Positions 9,075-18,162 of a stretch of 64,000 nt of DNA are shown here, in pieces. Below the pieces are notes generated by a model, which saw nothing but the letters and a program-made list of their open reading frames with translations, did not search any database and was not told the DNA's origin. Source of the DNA: Maribacter forsetii DSM 18668 (GTDB lineage: Bacteria; Bacteroidota; Bacteroidia; Flavobacteriales; Flavobacteriaceae). Every line of letters starts with the position of its first letter. The first letter of the stretch is position 1. A program made the translations under genes and the position numbers. The DNA lies in assembly GCF_000744105.1 (NCBI RefSeq), contig NZ_JQLH01000001.1, forward strand, positions 310,001 through 374,000, given 5' to 3'.

Positions 9075-10787
9075 CTATTTTAGTGATGCTTTTAATTCTT
9101 TCGATTTCGCTTGTATTTCTTTTTGGGCTTTAGAAATAGCCGCTTTAATGTCAGCATTATTATTGGTGTTAATGTCATTAATAGAATTGAGCGATGATAA
9201 ATACCACTCTTCCCAAGCCGTAATAATTTGTTCTTCTTCTTTAAAGGAGCTTCCATTTTTAAGTGCAGATTGGCTGAGTTCTGCTTCGTCCTCTAATCGT
9301 AGATTTGCTCGCTTCTTAAGATTTTCAATTTGTGCTTGGGCAAAAACATCAGATGCATTTGCCAATTCTAGTCCACTAACCAAAGCCGCTGTGCCCACAT
9401 TTTTTAGAGTTTCTTGAGATACCTTGTCAATGCGGTCATTATCGGTATGGTAAAATTTATCTGTAAAGTGCCAAAGTAAAAGTCCGGGAATGTTAGCCTG
9501 TAAAAACGGAGTATGATCACTACCACCTTCAAAAGGGTTTGTTTCTACTACCCAATTAGCATATTCCCCTTGCTTTTTAAAGTTTGAGATAATAAAATCA
9601 TTGAGATAGTGGGGTTTCATATCCGCTAATTTTAAGACCTCACCACCCCATTCGCTGTGTTTGTCTTTACCACGGGTCCAAATGGCACTTGGGTCTGGCA
9701 TTTTTTCAATTAAGAAAGTGCCCCCAGTTACCGCGGTGTTTTCACCGACCATATCTAAACTAATTCCCCACTTAATGCCTTTAGCTCGTTCTGGGTCTTC
9801 TTGAATATACCGGTTGGTAGAAATAATTTCATCTCCCCATAAAAAGGTCATGCTACGCTTAAAATCTATTTTGTTTTCCGTAAATAATTTAGCGGCTGTT
9901 TTAGCCATTTCTAATTGTGTGCCAACGCCAGTTGCATTATCATTTGCGCCCGGTTCTTGAATATGTGCGCTGTACACCAAACGCTCATCCGGAAATTCAT
10001 TTCCCTTAATATCCGCAACAATAGTTAATTCTTCTGATGGATATCTTTTGGTCTGGATATTCACCAGAACGTCTGTTCTTCCTTTTTTAAGCTGTGCTAT
10101 TAATTTCTCTTTTGCCGCATAGGATAGTGCAATGCCCCAAAAATTGCCATCATCCTGAGAAGGAAGACTTCTAAATTGTATGGAAGTAGTGTTCTTTTCT
10201 GGTTGTAAATATGCGGGATTATCATAAGTAAGAATCCCCAAAGCACCATTTTCTATGGCTGATTTGTAAAGCTTTCGAACATTCATTTCTGCAAATACCA
10301 CTTTGCCTTTAACAGAAACTGACTCTAGTTCATCAACAGTTTTAATCCAAGCTACTGCTGCTTTTAAACCATCTTTAGGAGTTGAAACCGAATTTAAATA
10401 AGTCATGTTTCGGTTGGTTTCCGATAATAGCAAAGGTTTTTCATTACCAACAATCTGCAATGATGCAAATAAGGGTTCCCAAGTTTGGTGGGTCATTGCC
10501 CGTTTTTCAATACGGTAGGTAAATCGGTTACCTTTCTTAGCTTTTTCTTCTAAAACGTAACCTGCCGTTTTTAAACTATCTGCAATAAGGTATATGGTTT
10601 TATTAAAACCGGTATTGCCAACTACGCGCCAATAATCTTCTACAAAATCTGTGGTCTCGTACGCTAGCTGACCTGTAAATTCTGGACGTACAAGTTTAAA
10701 ATAATCAACTTGTTTTTCTTCAACATGCTGTGAGCATCCTGTTAAAAATGAAAGGCAGAGTAGTGCGGGTACAATTCCCTGCCTCAT
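9075..10787 (-). CDS. M28-family zinc peptidase, predicted lipoprotein
   Basis: About 570 aa from the ATG at 10787. That start gives a clean lipoprotein signal ending LCLSFLTGCSQ, while the longer frame adds 13 residues and overlaps the upstream gene by 19 bp. A protease-associated (PA) domain lies around 120-230. The catalytic M28 domain has YSAHIQEPGANDNATG (His and bridging Asp), WGDEI (Glu), the later Asp in SLDMVGE, and SDHTPFLQANIPG plus FYHTDNDRIDKV for the last ligand. It should cleave N-terminal residues from peptides at the cell surface. A helical tail of about 100 residues follows. It is translated after the neighbouring M28 gene at 10808-12259, with a 20 bp gap. Confidence 0.9.
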   Translation of the reverse strand: MRQGIVPALLCLSFLTGCSQHVEEKQVDYFKLVRPEFTGQLAYETTDFVEDYWRVVGNTGFNKTIYLIADSLKTAGYVLEEKAKKGNRFTYRIEKRAMTHQTWEPLFASLQIVGNEKPLLLSETNRNMTYLNSVSTPKDGLKAAVAWIKTVDELESVSVKGKVVFAEMNVRKLYKSAIENGALGILTYDNPAYLQPEKNTTSIQFRSLPSQDDGNFWGIALSYAAKEKLIAQLKKGRTDVLVNIQTKRYPSEELTIVADIKGNEFPDERLVYSAHIQEPGANDNATGVGTQLEMAKTAAKLFTENKIDFKRSMTFLWGDEIISTNRYIQEDPERAKGIKWGISLDMVGENTAVTGGTFLIEKMPDPSAIWTRGKDKHSEWGGEVLKLADMKPHYLNDFIISNFKKQGEYANWVVETNPFEGGSDHTPFLQANIPGLLLWHFTDKFYHTDNDRIDKVSQETLKNVGTAALVSGLELANASDVFAQAQIENLKKRANLRLEDEAELSQSALKNGSSFKEEEQIITAWEEWYLSSLNSINDINTNNNADIKAAISKAQKEIQAKSKELKASLK

Positions 10788-10807
10788 GATAATTTTTTTG
10801 ACTACGG

Positions 10808-12259
10808 TTATTCTTCCCATTTCCACTCATTACCAATGATCAATTTTTCTTTTAAATCATTTTTAATCATAAATTCTTTAGTGGTTTCGCTATCCATTTT
10901 AGTTGCAGGTAATGTTTCTGCATTTGCTACGGCATATAACATCATAGTCCCAAAACGAGCCGTGTTTTTCATGTGGTCTTCATTTACCAAATTGAAATCA
11001 TCACAGTCAGAATGGTAGCACCCGTAAATAGAACGGTCTAAATTGCTGTGTACAGATAAAATTGGCACACCTTCTAACATAAACGGTTGGTGATCGCTAT
11101 GTAGCCCTGACTTATTTGAAAACTTATTTTGATAGATGGTATCTTGCTTTTGAATTGCAGCTCCTAAATCTGTAAAGAATTGCTCATTATCTAACTGTCC
11201 ACCAGCGTTCATGCCAATAGGGTTGCCGGACATATCTAAATTCATCATGTATTTGATATTGTCTATCGTATTGTTTTCAATTGCTTGTTCTACCAAATAT
11301 TTAGAACCTAGTAATCCTTGTTCTTCTCCCATGAACATCACAAATTTTACCGTACGCTTTGGGTGTAGGTTATTTGCTTTAAATGCTCGTGCAATGTCTA
11401 GTACTGCAAAAGAACCAATACCATTATCAATAGCGCCAGTGGCTAAATCCCAAGAATCTAAGTGACCACCAATAACAATTTCTTCTTCCGGAATCTCTGA
11501 GCCTGGTAATGTTGCTACCACGTTTCTAGCTTTGATGACATCACTTGTATTGGTCATGTCAATTTTAGCAGTTGCTTTCTTAGTTTTTAAAGTTTCTTTC
11601 AACGCCATACCATCTTCCTTACCAATACATACTGCGGGAATCGGAATCAATTCTCCAGTAACCGATGCAGTACCTGTTAGTAGAACACCATTGTCCACTT
11701 GGTTGATGATGATGATACCAATAGCACCATACTTAATGGCTAAAGCTGTTTTTTCACTTCTGTGTAAATTGGTAAGTCCCTCTTCGCTATCTGGTAAAAT
11801 ATTTATGTAGACTAAAGAAATCTTTCCTTTAACGGCATCTGGGTTAGCTGCGTAATCTGCATCTAGACCATTACCCATATCTACAATTTCGCCGGTAACG
11901 TGTGCTTCTACAGGTGCGTGACCTAAAGTAACTACTTTAATATCTTCATCATTAATTGCTAAAGAAACCTCGCCTCTTGCCCAAGCCTCTACCTCAAAAG
12001 TTTGGTAGGCTACATCTTCAAAACCGTATTCTTTAAATTTATTATAGGTATACTCTTCTGCCTTAGCACCGTTGGTAGAACCCGTAAGTCGTTGACCAAT
12101 AGTTTCAGTGGCTTCTTTTAATGCACTGTAGCCTTTAGAATTTGCTTTGATTTCGGTATCAATACGTGCAAATAATTCAGCTTGTGATTCTTCTTTTTTG
12201 GTTTCTGAGCATGCCTGTAGACATAAAGCGCCTATAAATAGGTAAGCTATTTTTTTCAT
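10808..12259 (-). CDS. M28-family aminopeptidase with PA domain, predicted lipoprotein
   Basis: 483 aa. The lipobox LCLQACS follows a short hydrophobic segment, so the mature Cys is about residue 17. The PA domain spans about 100-230. The peptidase core shows IGGHLDSWDLATGAIDNGIG (zinc His and bridging Asp), MGEEQGLLGS (catalytic Glu and ligand), NLDMSGNP, and SDHQPFMLEGVP with YGCYHSDCDDF supplying the last His. This arrangement matches plasma glutamate carboxypeptidase/aminopeptidase-type M28 enzymes. It is first of a two-gene M28 pair with a different domain length from its partner, so the two probably differ in substrate. Confidence 0.92.
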   Translation of the reverse strand: MKKIAYLFIGALCLQACSETKKEESQAELFARIDTEIKANSKGYSALKEATETIGQRLTGSTNGAKAEEYTYNKFKEYGFEDVAYQTFEVEAWARGEVSLAINDEDIKVVTLGHAPVEAHVTGEIVDMGNGLDADYAANPDAVKGKISLVYINILPDSEEGLTNLHRSEKTALAIKYGAIGIIIINQVDNGVLLTGTASVTGELIPIPAVCIGKEDGMALKETLKTKKATAKIDMTNTSDVIKARNVVATLPGSEIPEEEIVIGGHLDSWDLATGAIDNGIGSFAVLDIARAFKANNLHPKRTVKFVMFMGEEQGLLGSKYLVEQAIENNTIDNIKYMMNLDMSGNPIGMNAGGQLDNEQFFTDLGAAIQKQDTIYQNKFSNKSGLHSDHQPFMLEGVPILSVHSNLDRSIYGCYHSDCDDFNLVNEDHMKNTARFGTMMLYAVANAETLPATKMDSETTKEFMIKNDLKEKLIIGNEWKWEE

Positions 12260-12406
12260 GAGTTGTTTGTGTTTGGTTTAGGTATACAAGTTAGCCAATT
12301 TGTAGTTAAGAATATGAGTAGGTGTTCTTGTAAATCTTACAATTCTATGCCCTATTTTTTAAGGAAACAACACATAATGCTTAATTTTATATCAAAATAA
12401 GAATTC

Positions 12407-13699
12407 ATGAAATACGATCAAATACCTAACTCCCTGTTTATAAAGAACCGTAAGAAGTTTATGGACCGTATGCAGCCTAAAAGCATAGCTGTTTTTAACT
12501 CTAACGATATCTACCCTATTGGTGCTGATAGCGTTTTGCCTTTTGAGCAGCATAGAGATATCTTTTACCTTTCTGGTGCTGATCAAGAAGAAACGATTTT
12601 AGTATTATTTCCAGATGCCATTAATAAAAAACACCGCGAAATACTTTTTGTTCGTGAAACTAATGAACATATTGCCATTTGGGAAGGTGAAAAATTGACA
12701 AAAGAGAAGGCTACGGAAGTTTCAGGTATAGAAACAGTTTGTTGGTTACAAGATTTCGAGAAAATATTTTTCGATCTAATGACTGAAGCTGATACTATAT
12801 ATTTCAATACCAATGAGCATTATAGACAAGCAGTAGAAACGCAAACGCGTGAAGACCGATTTATAAAAAAATGCAAGCGAGAATATCCAGCTCATAAAGT
12901 TGCCAAGAGCAACCCAATTCTTCAAGAGATTAGAGGAATTAAAGAACCAGAGGAAATAGATATCATGCAAACGGCATGTAATATTACTGAAAAAGGATTT
13001 CGTAGGCTGCTTGGTTTTGTGAAACCGGGAGTAATGGAATATGAGATTGAAGCAGAACTATTGCACGAGTTTGTTAGAAATAAATCGAAAGGTTTTGCAT
13101 ACCAACCGATTATTGCTTCTGGAAATAATGCCAATGTACTTCACTACTTAGAGAATAATAAACCTTGTAAAGATGGCGATTTAATTTTAATGGATACCGC
13201 AGCAGAGTATGCGAATTATTCTAGCGATTTAACTAGAACTATACCCGTTAGTGGAAAATTCACTAAACGCCAAAAAGAAGTATATAATGCCGTTTTACGT
13301 GTTAAAGACGATGCTACTAAAATGTTGGTGCCGGGCACGCTTTGGGCAGAGTATCATAAGGAATGTGGTAAACTGATGACTTCAGAATTACTGGGACTAG
13401 GGCTACTGGATAAGGCAGATGTGCAGAATGAAAATCCTGATTGGCCTGCGTATAAAAAATACTTTATGCATGGTACTAGTCATCACATTGGGTTAAACAC
13501 GCATGATTACGGAGCATTGAAAACACCTATGAAAGCGAATATGGTCTTTACCGTAGAACCGGGTATTTACATTCCGGCAGAAAATATGGGTATTCGTTTA
13601 GAAGACGATGTAGTCATTCAAGAAAAAGGAGAGCCTTTTAATTTAATGGCGAACATTCCTATTAAGGCAGATGAGATCGAAGAATTAATGAACAAATAA
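12407..13699 (+). CDS. pepP: Xaa-Pro aminopeptidase (M24B)
   Basis: 430 aa. It removes the N-terminal residue before proline in the cytoplasm. An N-terminal creatinase-like domain (about 1-165) is followed by the pita-bread domain. The dimetal ligands are visible in order: DTAAEYANYSSDLTRT (two Asp), HGTSHHIGL (His), TVEPGIYIP (Glu) and IRLEDDVV (Glu). Its length is standard for PepP. It is divergent from the M28 pair and has a 9 bp gap to xth, so the two probably form an operon. Confidence 0.93.
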   Translation: MKYDQIPNSLFIKNRKKFMDRMQPKSIAVFNSNDIYPIGADSVLPFEQHRDIFYLSGADQEETILVLFPDAINKKHREILFVRETNEHIAIWEGEKLTKEKATEVSGIETVCWLQDFEKIFFDLMTEADTIYFNTNEHYRQAVETQTREDRFIKKCKREYPAHKVAKSNPILQEIRGIKEPEEIDIMQTACNITEKGFRRLLGFVKPGVMEYEIEAELLHEFVRNKSKGFAYQPIIASGNNANVLHYLENNKPCKDGDLILMDTAAEYANYSSDLTRTIPVSGKFTKRQKEVYNAVLRVKDDATKMLVPGTLWAEYHKECGKLMTSELLGLGLLDKADVQNENPDWPAYKKYFMHGTSHHIGLNTHDYGALKTPMKANMVFTVEPGIYIPAENMGIRLEDDVVIQEKGEPFNLMANIPIKADEIEELMNK

Positions 13700-13708
13700 G
13701 AGCATAGA

Positions 13709-14479
13709 ATGAAATTAGTATCGTGGAACGTTAATGGCATACGGGCTTCCGTAAAAAAAGGTTTTGAAGATATCGTTAAAGATTTTGATGCAGATGTGTT
13801 TTGTGTTCAAGAAACAAAGGCACAAGATGATCAGGTTGCCGAAGCATTGAAAGATATTACCGATTACGAGCTTTTTAGTAATAGTGCCGAGCGAAAAGGT
13901 TATTCTGGAACCGGAATTCTTTCTAAAAACAAACCTGTAGCATTCCATAAGAATATGGGTGTTGAAATCCATGATTTGGAAGGTAGGATCACACATTCTG
14001 AATTTGAACATTTTCATTTGATTAATGTGTATATACCTAATAGTGGTAGCGGATTAAAACGTTTAGACTACCGCGCCGGATGGGATAAAGATTTTACCAA
14101 TTACCTAAAAGAGCTTTCAGAGTCAAAGCCTTTAATTATTACTGGCGATTTTAATGTAGCACATACCGCAAACGATTTGGCGAACCCGAAGAGTAATTAC
14201 AACAAAACATCAGGATTTACACAGGTTGAAATTGACGGATTTGAAAACATGCTAAAGGAAGTGAACTTGGTAGATAGCTTTAGAAAGTTACACCCCAATA
14301 CGTTAGATAAATATACCTTTTGGAGTGCACGAGGTGGTGCACGAGGACGAAATGTAGGCTGGCGTTTAGATTACTTTTTGGTAAGTGAATCTATTTGGGA
14401 TAAGGTAAAATCTGCCGAAATTCATGATCAGGTTATGGGTAGTGATCATTGCCCTATTAGTTTAGAAATAGAGTTTTAA
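13709..14479 (+). CDS. xth: Exodeoxyribonuclease III (AP endonuclease)
   Basis: 256 aa. It cleaves abasic sites and degrades 3' ends of duplex DNA. All family motifs are present: SWNVNGIRA (Asn metal ligand), CVQETKAQ (Glu), YSGTGILS, NVYIPNSG, GDFNVAH (Asp/Asn), YTFWSARGGARGRNVGWRLDY in part, and the C-terminal GSDHCPI (Asp-His pair). It follows pepP directly and ends at a strong bidirectional terminator. Class II AP endonuclease of the ExoA/XthA type. Confidence 0.96.
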   Translation: MKLVSWNVNGIRASVKKGFEDIVKDFDADVFCVQETKAQDDQVAEALKDITDYELFSNSAERKGYSGTGILSKNKPVAFHKNMGVEIHDLEGRITHSEFEHFHLINVYIPNSGSGLKRLDYRAGWDKDFTNYLKELSESKPLIITGDFNVAHTANDLANPKSNYNKTSGFTQVEIDGFENMLKEVNLVDSFRKLHPNTLDKYTFWSARGGARGRNVGWRLDYFLVSESIWDKVKSAEIHDQVMGSDHCPISLEIEF

Positions 14480-14482
14480 AAC

Positions 14483-14513
14483 AAAAAAGGCCCATTACAA
14501 ATGGGCCTTTTTT
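14483..14513. terminator. Bidirectional terminator between xth and the fasciclin gene
   Basis: A perfect 13-bp stem (AAAAAAGGCCCAT with ATGGGCCTTTTTT) closes the 5-base loop TACAA. T runs follow on both strands, so it can serve the convergent xth and fasciclin genes. Confidence 0.95.
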
Positions 14514-14527
14514 ATATTGTGTGCTTT

Positions 14528-15148
14528 TTACATTCCAGGTAATACAACAGTATCAACTACATGTATAACACCGTTAGATTGGTTTACATCTGCAATTGTC
14601 ACAGTAGATATATTACCCGCTGCATCTTTTAATTGAACCTTCTTTCCTTTTAGCATAGCGGTTAAAGTGCCACCGTTTACTGTAGTTAATTCAGCTTTTC
14701 CGTTACCTTCTTTAATCATCTTCATTAAATCCATAGCGCTGACTTTTCCAGTAACTACATGGTATGTTAAAACCGATTGTAATTTCGCTTTGTTTTCAGC
14801 CATTAACAAGGTCTCAACAGTCCCTTTTGGTAATTTCTCAAATGCTTCATTTGTAGGGGCAAAAACTGTAAATGGACCTTCACCTTTTAAAGTTTCTACT
14901 AATTCTGCTGCTTTTACTGCTGCAACTAGAGTTGTGTGGTTTTTTGAGTTCACTGCATTTTCAATGATGTTTTTATTAGGGTACATTTCAGCGCCACCGA
15001 CCATCTTGGTCTCCATCATCATTTTTTCTTTTTTCATCATTTTCTTACCCTTCTTCATTTCCATAGTAGCGTCTTGTGCGAAAGATGAAGTAGTAAGACC
15101 TAAAGTTAAGGCAAGAGTGGCAAGTTTAATCGTATTTGAAATTTTCAT
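14528..15148 (-). CDS. Secreted fasciclin (FAS1) domain protein
   Basis: 206 aa. The signal peptide ends in TTSSFAQ. A short Met/Lys-rich linker (about 29-50, with runs such as MKKGKKMMKKEKMMM) precedes one FAS1 domain. FAS1 motifs are GPFTVFAPTNEAFEKLP (H1 region) and VNQSNGVIHVVDTVVLP (H2 region), with the YH motif in LTYHVV. These domains mediate adhesion between proteins or to polysaccharides at the cell surface. The Met/Lys-rich linker is unusual and might bind metal or DNA, but that is speculation. It is monocistronic and converges with xth. Confidence 0.93.
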   Translation of the reverse strand: MKISNTIKLATLALTLGLTTSSFAQDATMEMKKGKKMMKKEKMMMETKMVGGAEMYPNKNIIENAVNSKNHTTLVAAVKAAELVETLKGEGPFTVFAPTNEAFEKLPKGTVETLLMAENKAKLQSVLTYHVVTGKVSAMDLMKMIKEGNGKAELTTVNGGTLTAMLKGKKVQLKDAAGNISTVTIADVNQSNGVIHVVDTVVLPGM

Positions 15149-15240
15149 AATCTAATTTTTTAGTATACCTCACTTACGGAAACCAAATGGCGAAGGTTTG
15201 GTTTTTGGGTATGAATTAGATGAAATACGTTTTCAGTAAT

Positions 15241-16518
15241 TTATTTTTTGTTGACGTTTATATAAATATTGAAAATTACGAACACAATCAAAGCTGGCAA
15301 GACCCAGCCTAAACTATACTGCTGAAGCGGAATCCACGAAAACGTATTTGATTCAGGTGTTAATGCTCCGATACTTCCCAAGAAATCAGGAATACTAAAT
15401 AGTATGGTGGCTATGGTAACAGCTCTAAATACCAAAGATGATGCATATTTATCTGGCACTACATTTAATAGAATCAGGATAATAGTTATAGGGTAGATAA
15501 ACATTAAAGAAGGTATTGCTACGGCAATAATATAGGCGACATTGAATTGTCCTACTAAAACACCTAATACACTACCAAATATTGCCATAATAGTATAAGC
15601 CAGTTTTGACTCCTTAAATCTAGAGGCTACAAAATCTGCCGTACCGGTCACAATTCCTACTGCGGTGGTAAAACATGCCAAGCCGACTAGTACGCTCAAA
15701 AATAAATTACCAATGTTTCCTAGGCTTTGTATAGCCAAACCAGACAATAACTCAGTTCTAGTGGTATCGGCATCGAATATAGAATGTACTAAAGATCCGG
15801 AAAGTATGAGTCCCATATAAATTAAGAACAATGCCAAACCGGCAAACCAAGCAGCTTTTCTGATCAATGTTTTCTTATCCTCATAAGACGCATTTACATA
15901 TTTAAGGTTGATCGATATAATAATAACGCCACCAACAACGACAGCACCAATGGCATCGAACGTTTGGTAACCTTCCAGTATGCCGTTCGTAAACGGACTA
16001 ACAATTGTGGTACTTCCAAAATCAAATGGAAACGAGAAAATAGTAATTCCTATTATAAAAAGAAGAATTAGAATTATTGCAGGAGTTAATATTTTACCGA
16101 GTATGTTCAATATTTTAGAACGATTCAAAGCAAACAGTAAAACCAAGCCAAAATAGAAACTACTTGTATACCATGAGGAGATGTCCCAATAAGGTTGAAT
16201 GGCTATTTCATGTGTCACCGAAGCTGTTCTAGGGCTAGGGAGTGCAATAGCAATGGCATAAATGAAGAAGGCATAGATTAAACTGAACATTGGCGATACT
16301 TTGTTTCCAAAATCAATTAGCGTGCCTTGTAGTTTTGCATGCGCCAAAATACCAAGTACGGGAATAGCTACTGCAGATAGTCCAAAACCAATTGTGACTA
16401 TAAGCCATTGGTCACCTGAATTAAAACCTAATAATGGTGGTAAAATAAGGTTGCCCGCTCCAAAAAAAAGAGAGAATAGGGCAAAGGCAGTAATTAGGGT
16501 TTCCTTCTTTTTAAACAT
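15241..16518 (-). CDS. brnQ: Branched-chain amino acid transport system II carrier protein
   Basis: 425 aa, about twelve hydrophobic segments. The N-terminal motif TALFSLFFGAGNLILPP type sequence (here ALFSLFFGAGNLILPPLLG) is the BrnQ/LIVCS signature. It imports leucine, isoleucine and valine with Na+ or H+. Other family features are FTTAVGIVTGTADF in the middle and the C-terminal GWVLPALIVF segment. It is a single gene, divergent from the small protein at 16772. Confidence 0.94.
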   Translation of the reverse strand: MFKKKETLITAFALFSLFFGAGNLILPPLLGFNSGDQWLIVTIGFGLSAVAIPVLGILAHAKLQGTLIDFGNKVSPMFSLIYAFFIYAIAIALPSPRTASVTHEIAIQPYWDISSWYTSSFYFGLVLLFALNRSKILNILGKILTPAIILILLFIIGITIFSFPFDFGSTTIVSPFTNGILEGYQTFDAIGAVVVGGVIIISINLKYVNASYEDKKTLIRKAAWFAGLALFLIYMGLILSGSLVHSIFDADTTRTELLSGLAIQSLGNIGNLFLSVLVGLACFTTAVGIVTGTADFVASRFKESKLAYTIMAIFGSVLGVLVGQFNVAYIIAVAIPSLMFIYPITIILILLNVVPDKYASSLVFRAVTIATILFSIPDFLGSIGALTPESNTFSWIPLQQYSLGWVLPALIVFVIFNIYINVNKK

Positions 16519-16771
16519 GGATACAAATTAAGTGAAAGATTATTAAAAAACAGACAAGCCAAGGTTTTTCATTTTCTAAAACAGCAAAAAAAAGCGCATT
16601 GACAACAGGTTAGGTAAAACTCACAACAATTAGTGGTTCAGTCGGTTAATATGCGGTACTTTAACAAAAGGAAAATAAGCGTATGCAAATTTCCTTGAGT
16701 TTCAACCTAATATATTAATCGCATTTTCTCGATCACCCAAATCGAATTTTTTGCAAAAAACATCCTACAGC

Positions 16772-17008
16772 ATGAAAAAATTATTCTGCAGCATTTTCGG
16801 ACATCACTACGCAATTTCAAAAAAAGTAACTTCTCATATTAAAGAGTACAAGTGTATTCATTGTCAAAAAGAAGTAACTACTGACGTAAGCGGTAATCTT
16901 TCTGCTTTAACACCAGAATTACAAGATATCAATAGAACTTTAGAGCATATTTATCAAAGAAGGCACACTGCTTCGCACGAACACGCGCAAACGCAACAAG
17001 TAGCATAA
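16772..17008 (+). CDS. Small conserved protein with two Cys pairs, unknown function
   Basis: 78 aa from the ATG at 16772 (MKKLFCSIFGHHY). An upstream in-frame ATG would add seven residues, but the chosen start is the usual one for this type. It has a CSIFGHH segment and a KCIHCQK pair about 28 residues later, which suggests a small zinc-ribbon like the DUF1660 phage-type proteins. The C-terminal part is polar and His/Gln-rich. It stands alone and converges with thiL with a 12 bp gap. Function is unknown. Confidence 0.7.
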   Translation: MKKLFCSIFGHHYAISKKVTSHIKEYKCIHCQKEVTTDVSGNLSALTPELQDINRTLEHIYQRRHTASHEHAQTQQVA

Positions 17009-17020
17009 TTTGTATTGCCG

Positions 17021-18064
17021 TTAGTTAAATGAATTCCAACCCTGTGCGGTCAAAGGAATTTTTGTATTACTCCTTGAAATTAAGAATGCACCTTCGTCTT
17101 TTCCTGTAGTATGACCTATGACGGTCAAGTTTGGATTGCCCTTAATTTTCGGGAATTCTTTTTGGTCTATGGTGAATAACAGTTCATAATCTTCACCACC
17201 ACTTAATGCTACAAGGGTACTGTCCATTTTGAACTCTTCACAAGCAGAGATTACTGTTGGATCCAAAGGAATTTTGTCTTCGTAAAGGTCTATTCCCAAT
17301 CCGCTACTCTTGCTTAAATGCAGAATCTCAGATGAAAGTCCGTCACTAATATCGATCATTGATGTTGGGTGAACTTCCAATTGTTTTAATAATTCAGGTA
17401 TATCCTTTCTCGCTTCTGGCTTCAATTGGCGTTCTACGATGTACGAATACGGTTCTAAGTCTGGCTGGCTATTAGGATTCACTTTAAAAACTTCTTTTTC
17501 ACGCTCCAATACTTGTAATCCCATATAAGCGGCACCTAAATCTCCGGTGACTACCAAAAGATCGTTTGGTTTGGCTCCTGAACGGTAAGTAATATCTTCT
17601 TCATTTGCGATACCAATTGCGGTAACGCTGATCATTAATCCTGTTTTAGATGAGGTCGTGTCACCACCTACTAAATCAACATTATACGTTTTACAAGCTG
17701 TTGCTACACCTGCATATAATTCTTCAAGGGCTTCAAGTGGAAATCTATTTGAAACCGCGATCGAAATGGTTACTTGGGTAGCAGTTGCATTCATGGCATA
17801 AATATCAGATAAATTTACCATGATCGATTTATAGCCCAAATGTTTTAAAGGCATATAGGCAAGGTCGAAATGTACGCCTTCTATTAAAAGATCGGTACTA
17901 ATGACTGTTTTTTTATTTTCATAATCGAGAACGGCAGCGTCATCGCCAATACCCTTTAGGGTTGATTTCTGAGTATGTTCAAAATTCTTGGTAAGGTGTT
18001 CTATGAGTCCGAATTCACCTAATTTCTCTAACGATGTTCTTTCTTGTTCTTTATCTTCTAGCAT
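17021..18064 (-). CDS. thiL: Thiamine-monophosphate kinase
   Basis: 347 aa. It phosphorylates thiamine monophosphate to thiamine diphosphate with ATP. The N-terminal IGDDAAVLDY holds metal- and phosphate-binding Asp residues. STDLLIEGVHFDL, VNLSDIYAM, LVGGDTTSSKTGL and MIDISDGLSSEILHL are the remaining family motifs, and ALSGGEDYELLFT is the C-terminal signature. The length is standard. It is monocistronic; no other thi gene is in the window and no TPP riboswitch was seen upstream. Confidence 0.96.
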   Translation of the reverse strand: MLEDKEQERTSLEKLGEFGLIEHLTKNFEHTQKSTLKGIGDDAAVLDYENKKTVISTDLLIEGVHFDLAYMPLKHLGYKSIMVNLSDIYAMNATATQVTISIAVSNRFPLEALEELYAGVATACKTYNVDLVGGDTTSSKTGLMISVTAIGIANEEDITYRSGAKPNDLLVVTGDLGAAYMGLQVLEREKEVFKVNPNSQPDLEPYSYIVERQLKPEARKDIPELLKQLEVHPTSMIDISDGLSSEILHLSKSSGLGIDLYEDKIPLDPTVISACEEFKMDSTLVALSGGEDYELLFTIDQKEFPKIKGNPNLTVIGHTTGKDEGAFLISRSNTKIPLTAQGWNSFN

Positions 18065-18106
18065 GTTGCAAAAATAAGAAGTAAAACAAGATGAATGGTA
18101 TAAAAA

Positions 18107-18134
18107 ATCCCGAAGCTGAAAAGCTTCGGGATTA
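18107..18134 (-). terminator. Terminator after the Gfo/Idh/MocA gene
   Basis: A 12-bp stem (AATCCCGAAGCT with AGCTTCGGGATT) closes a 4-base loop and is followed on the minus strand by a T-rich run. It lies between the oxidoreductase stop and the thiL start. Confidence 0.85.
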
Positions 18135-18162
18135 CTGTTGAAAATATGAATTTATTTGTGGT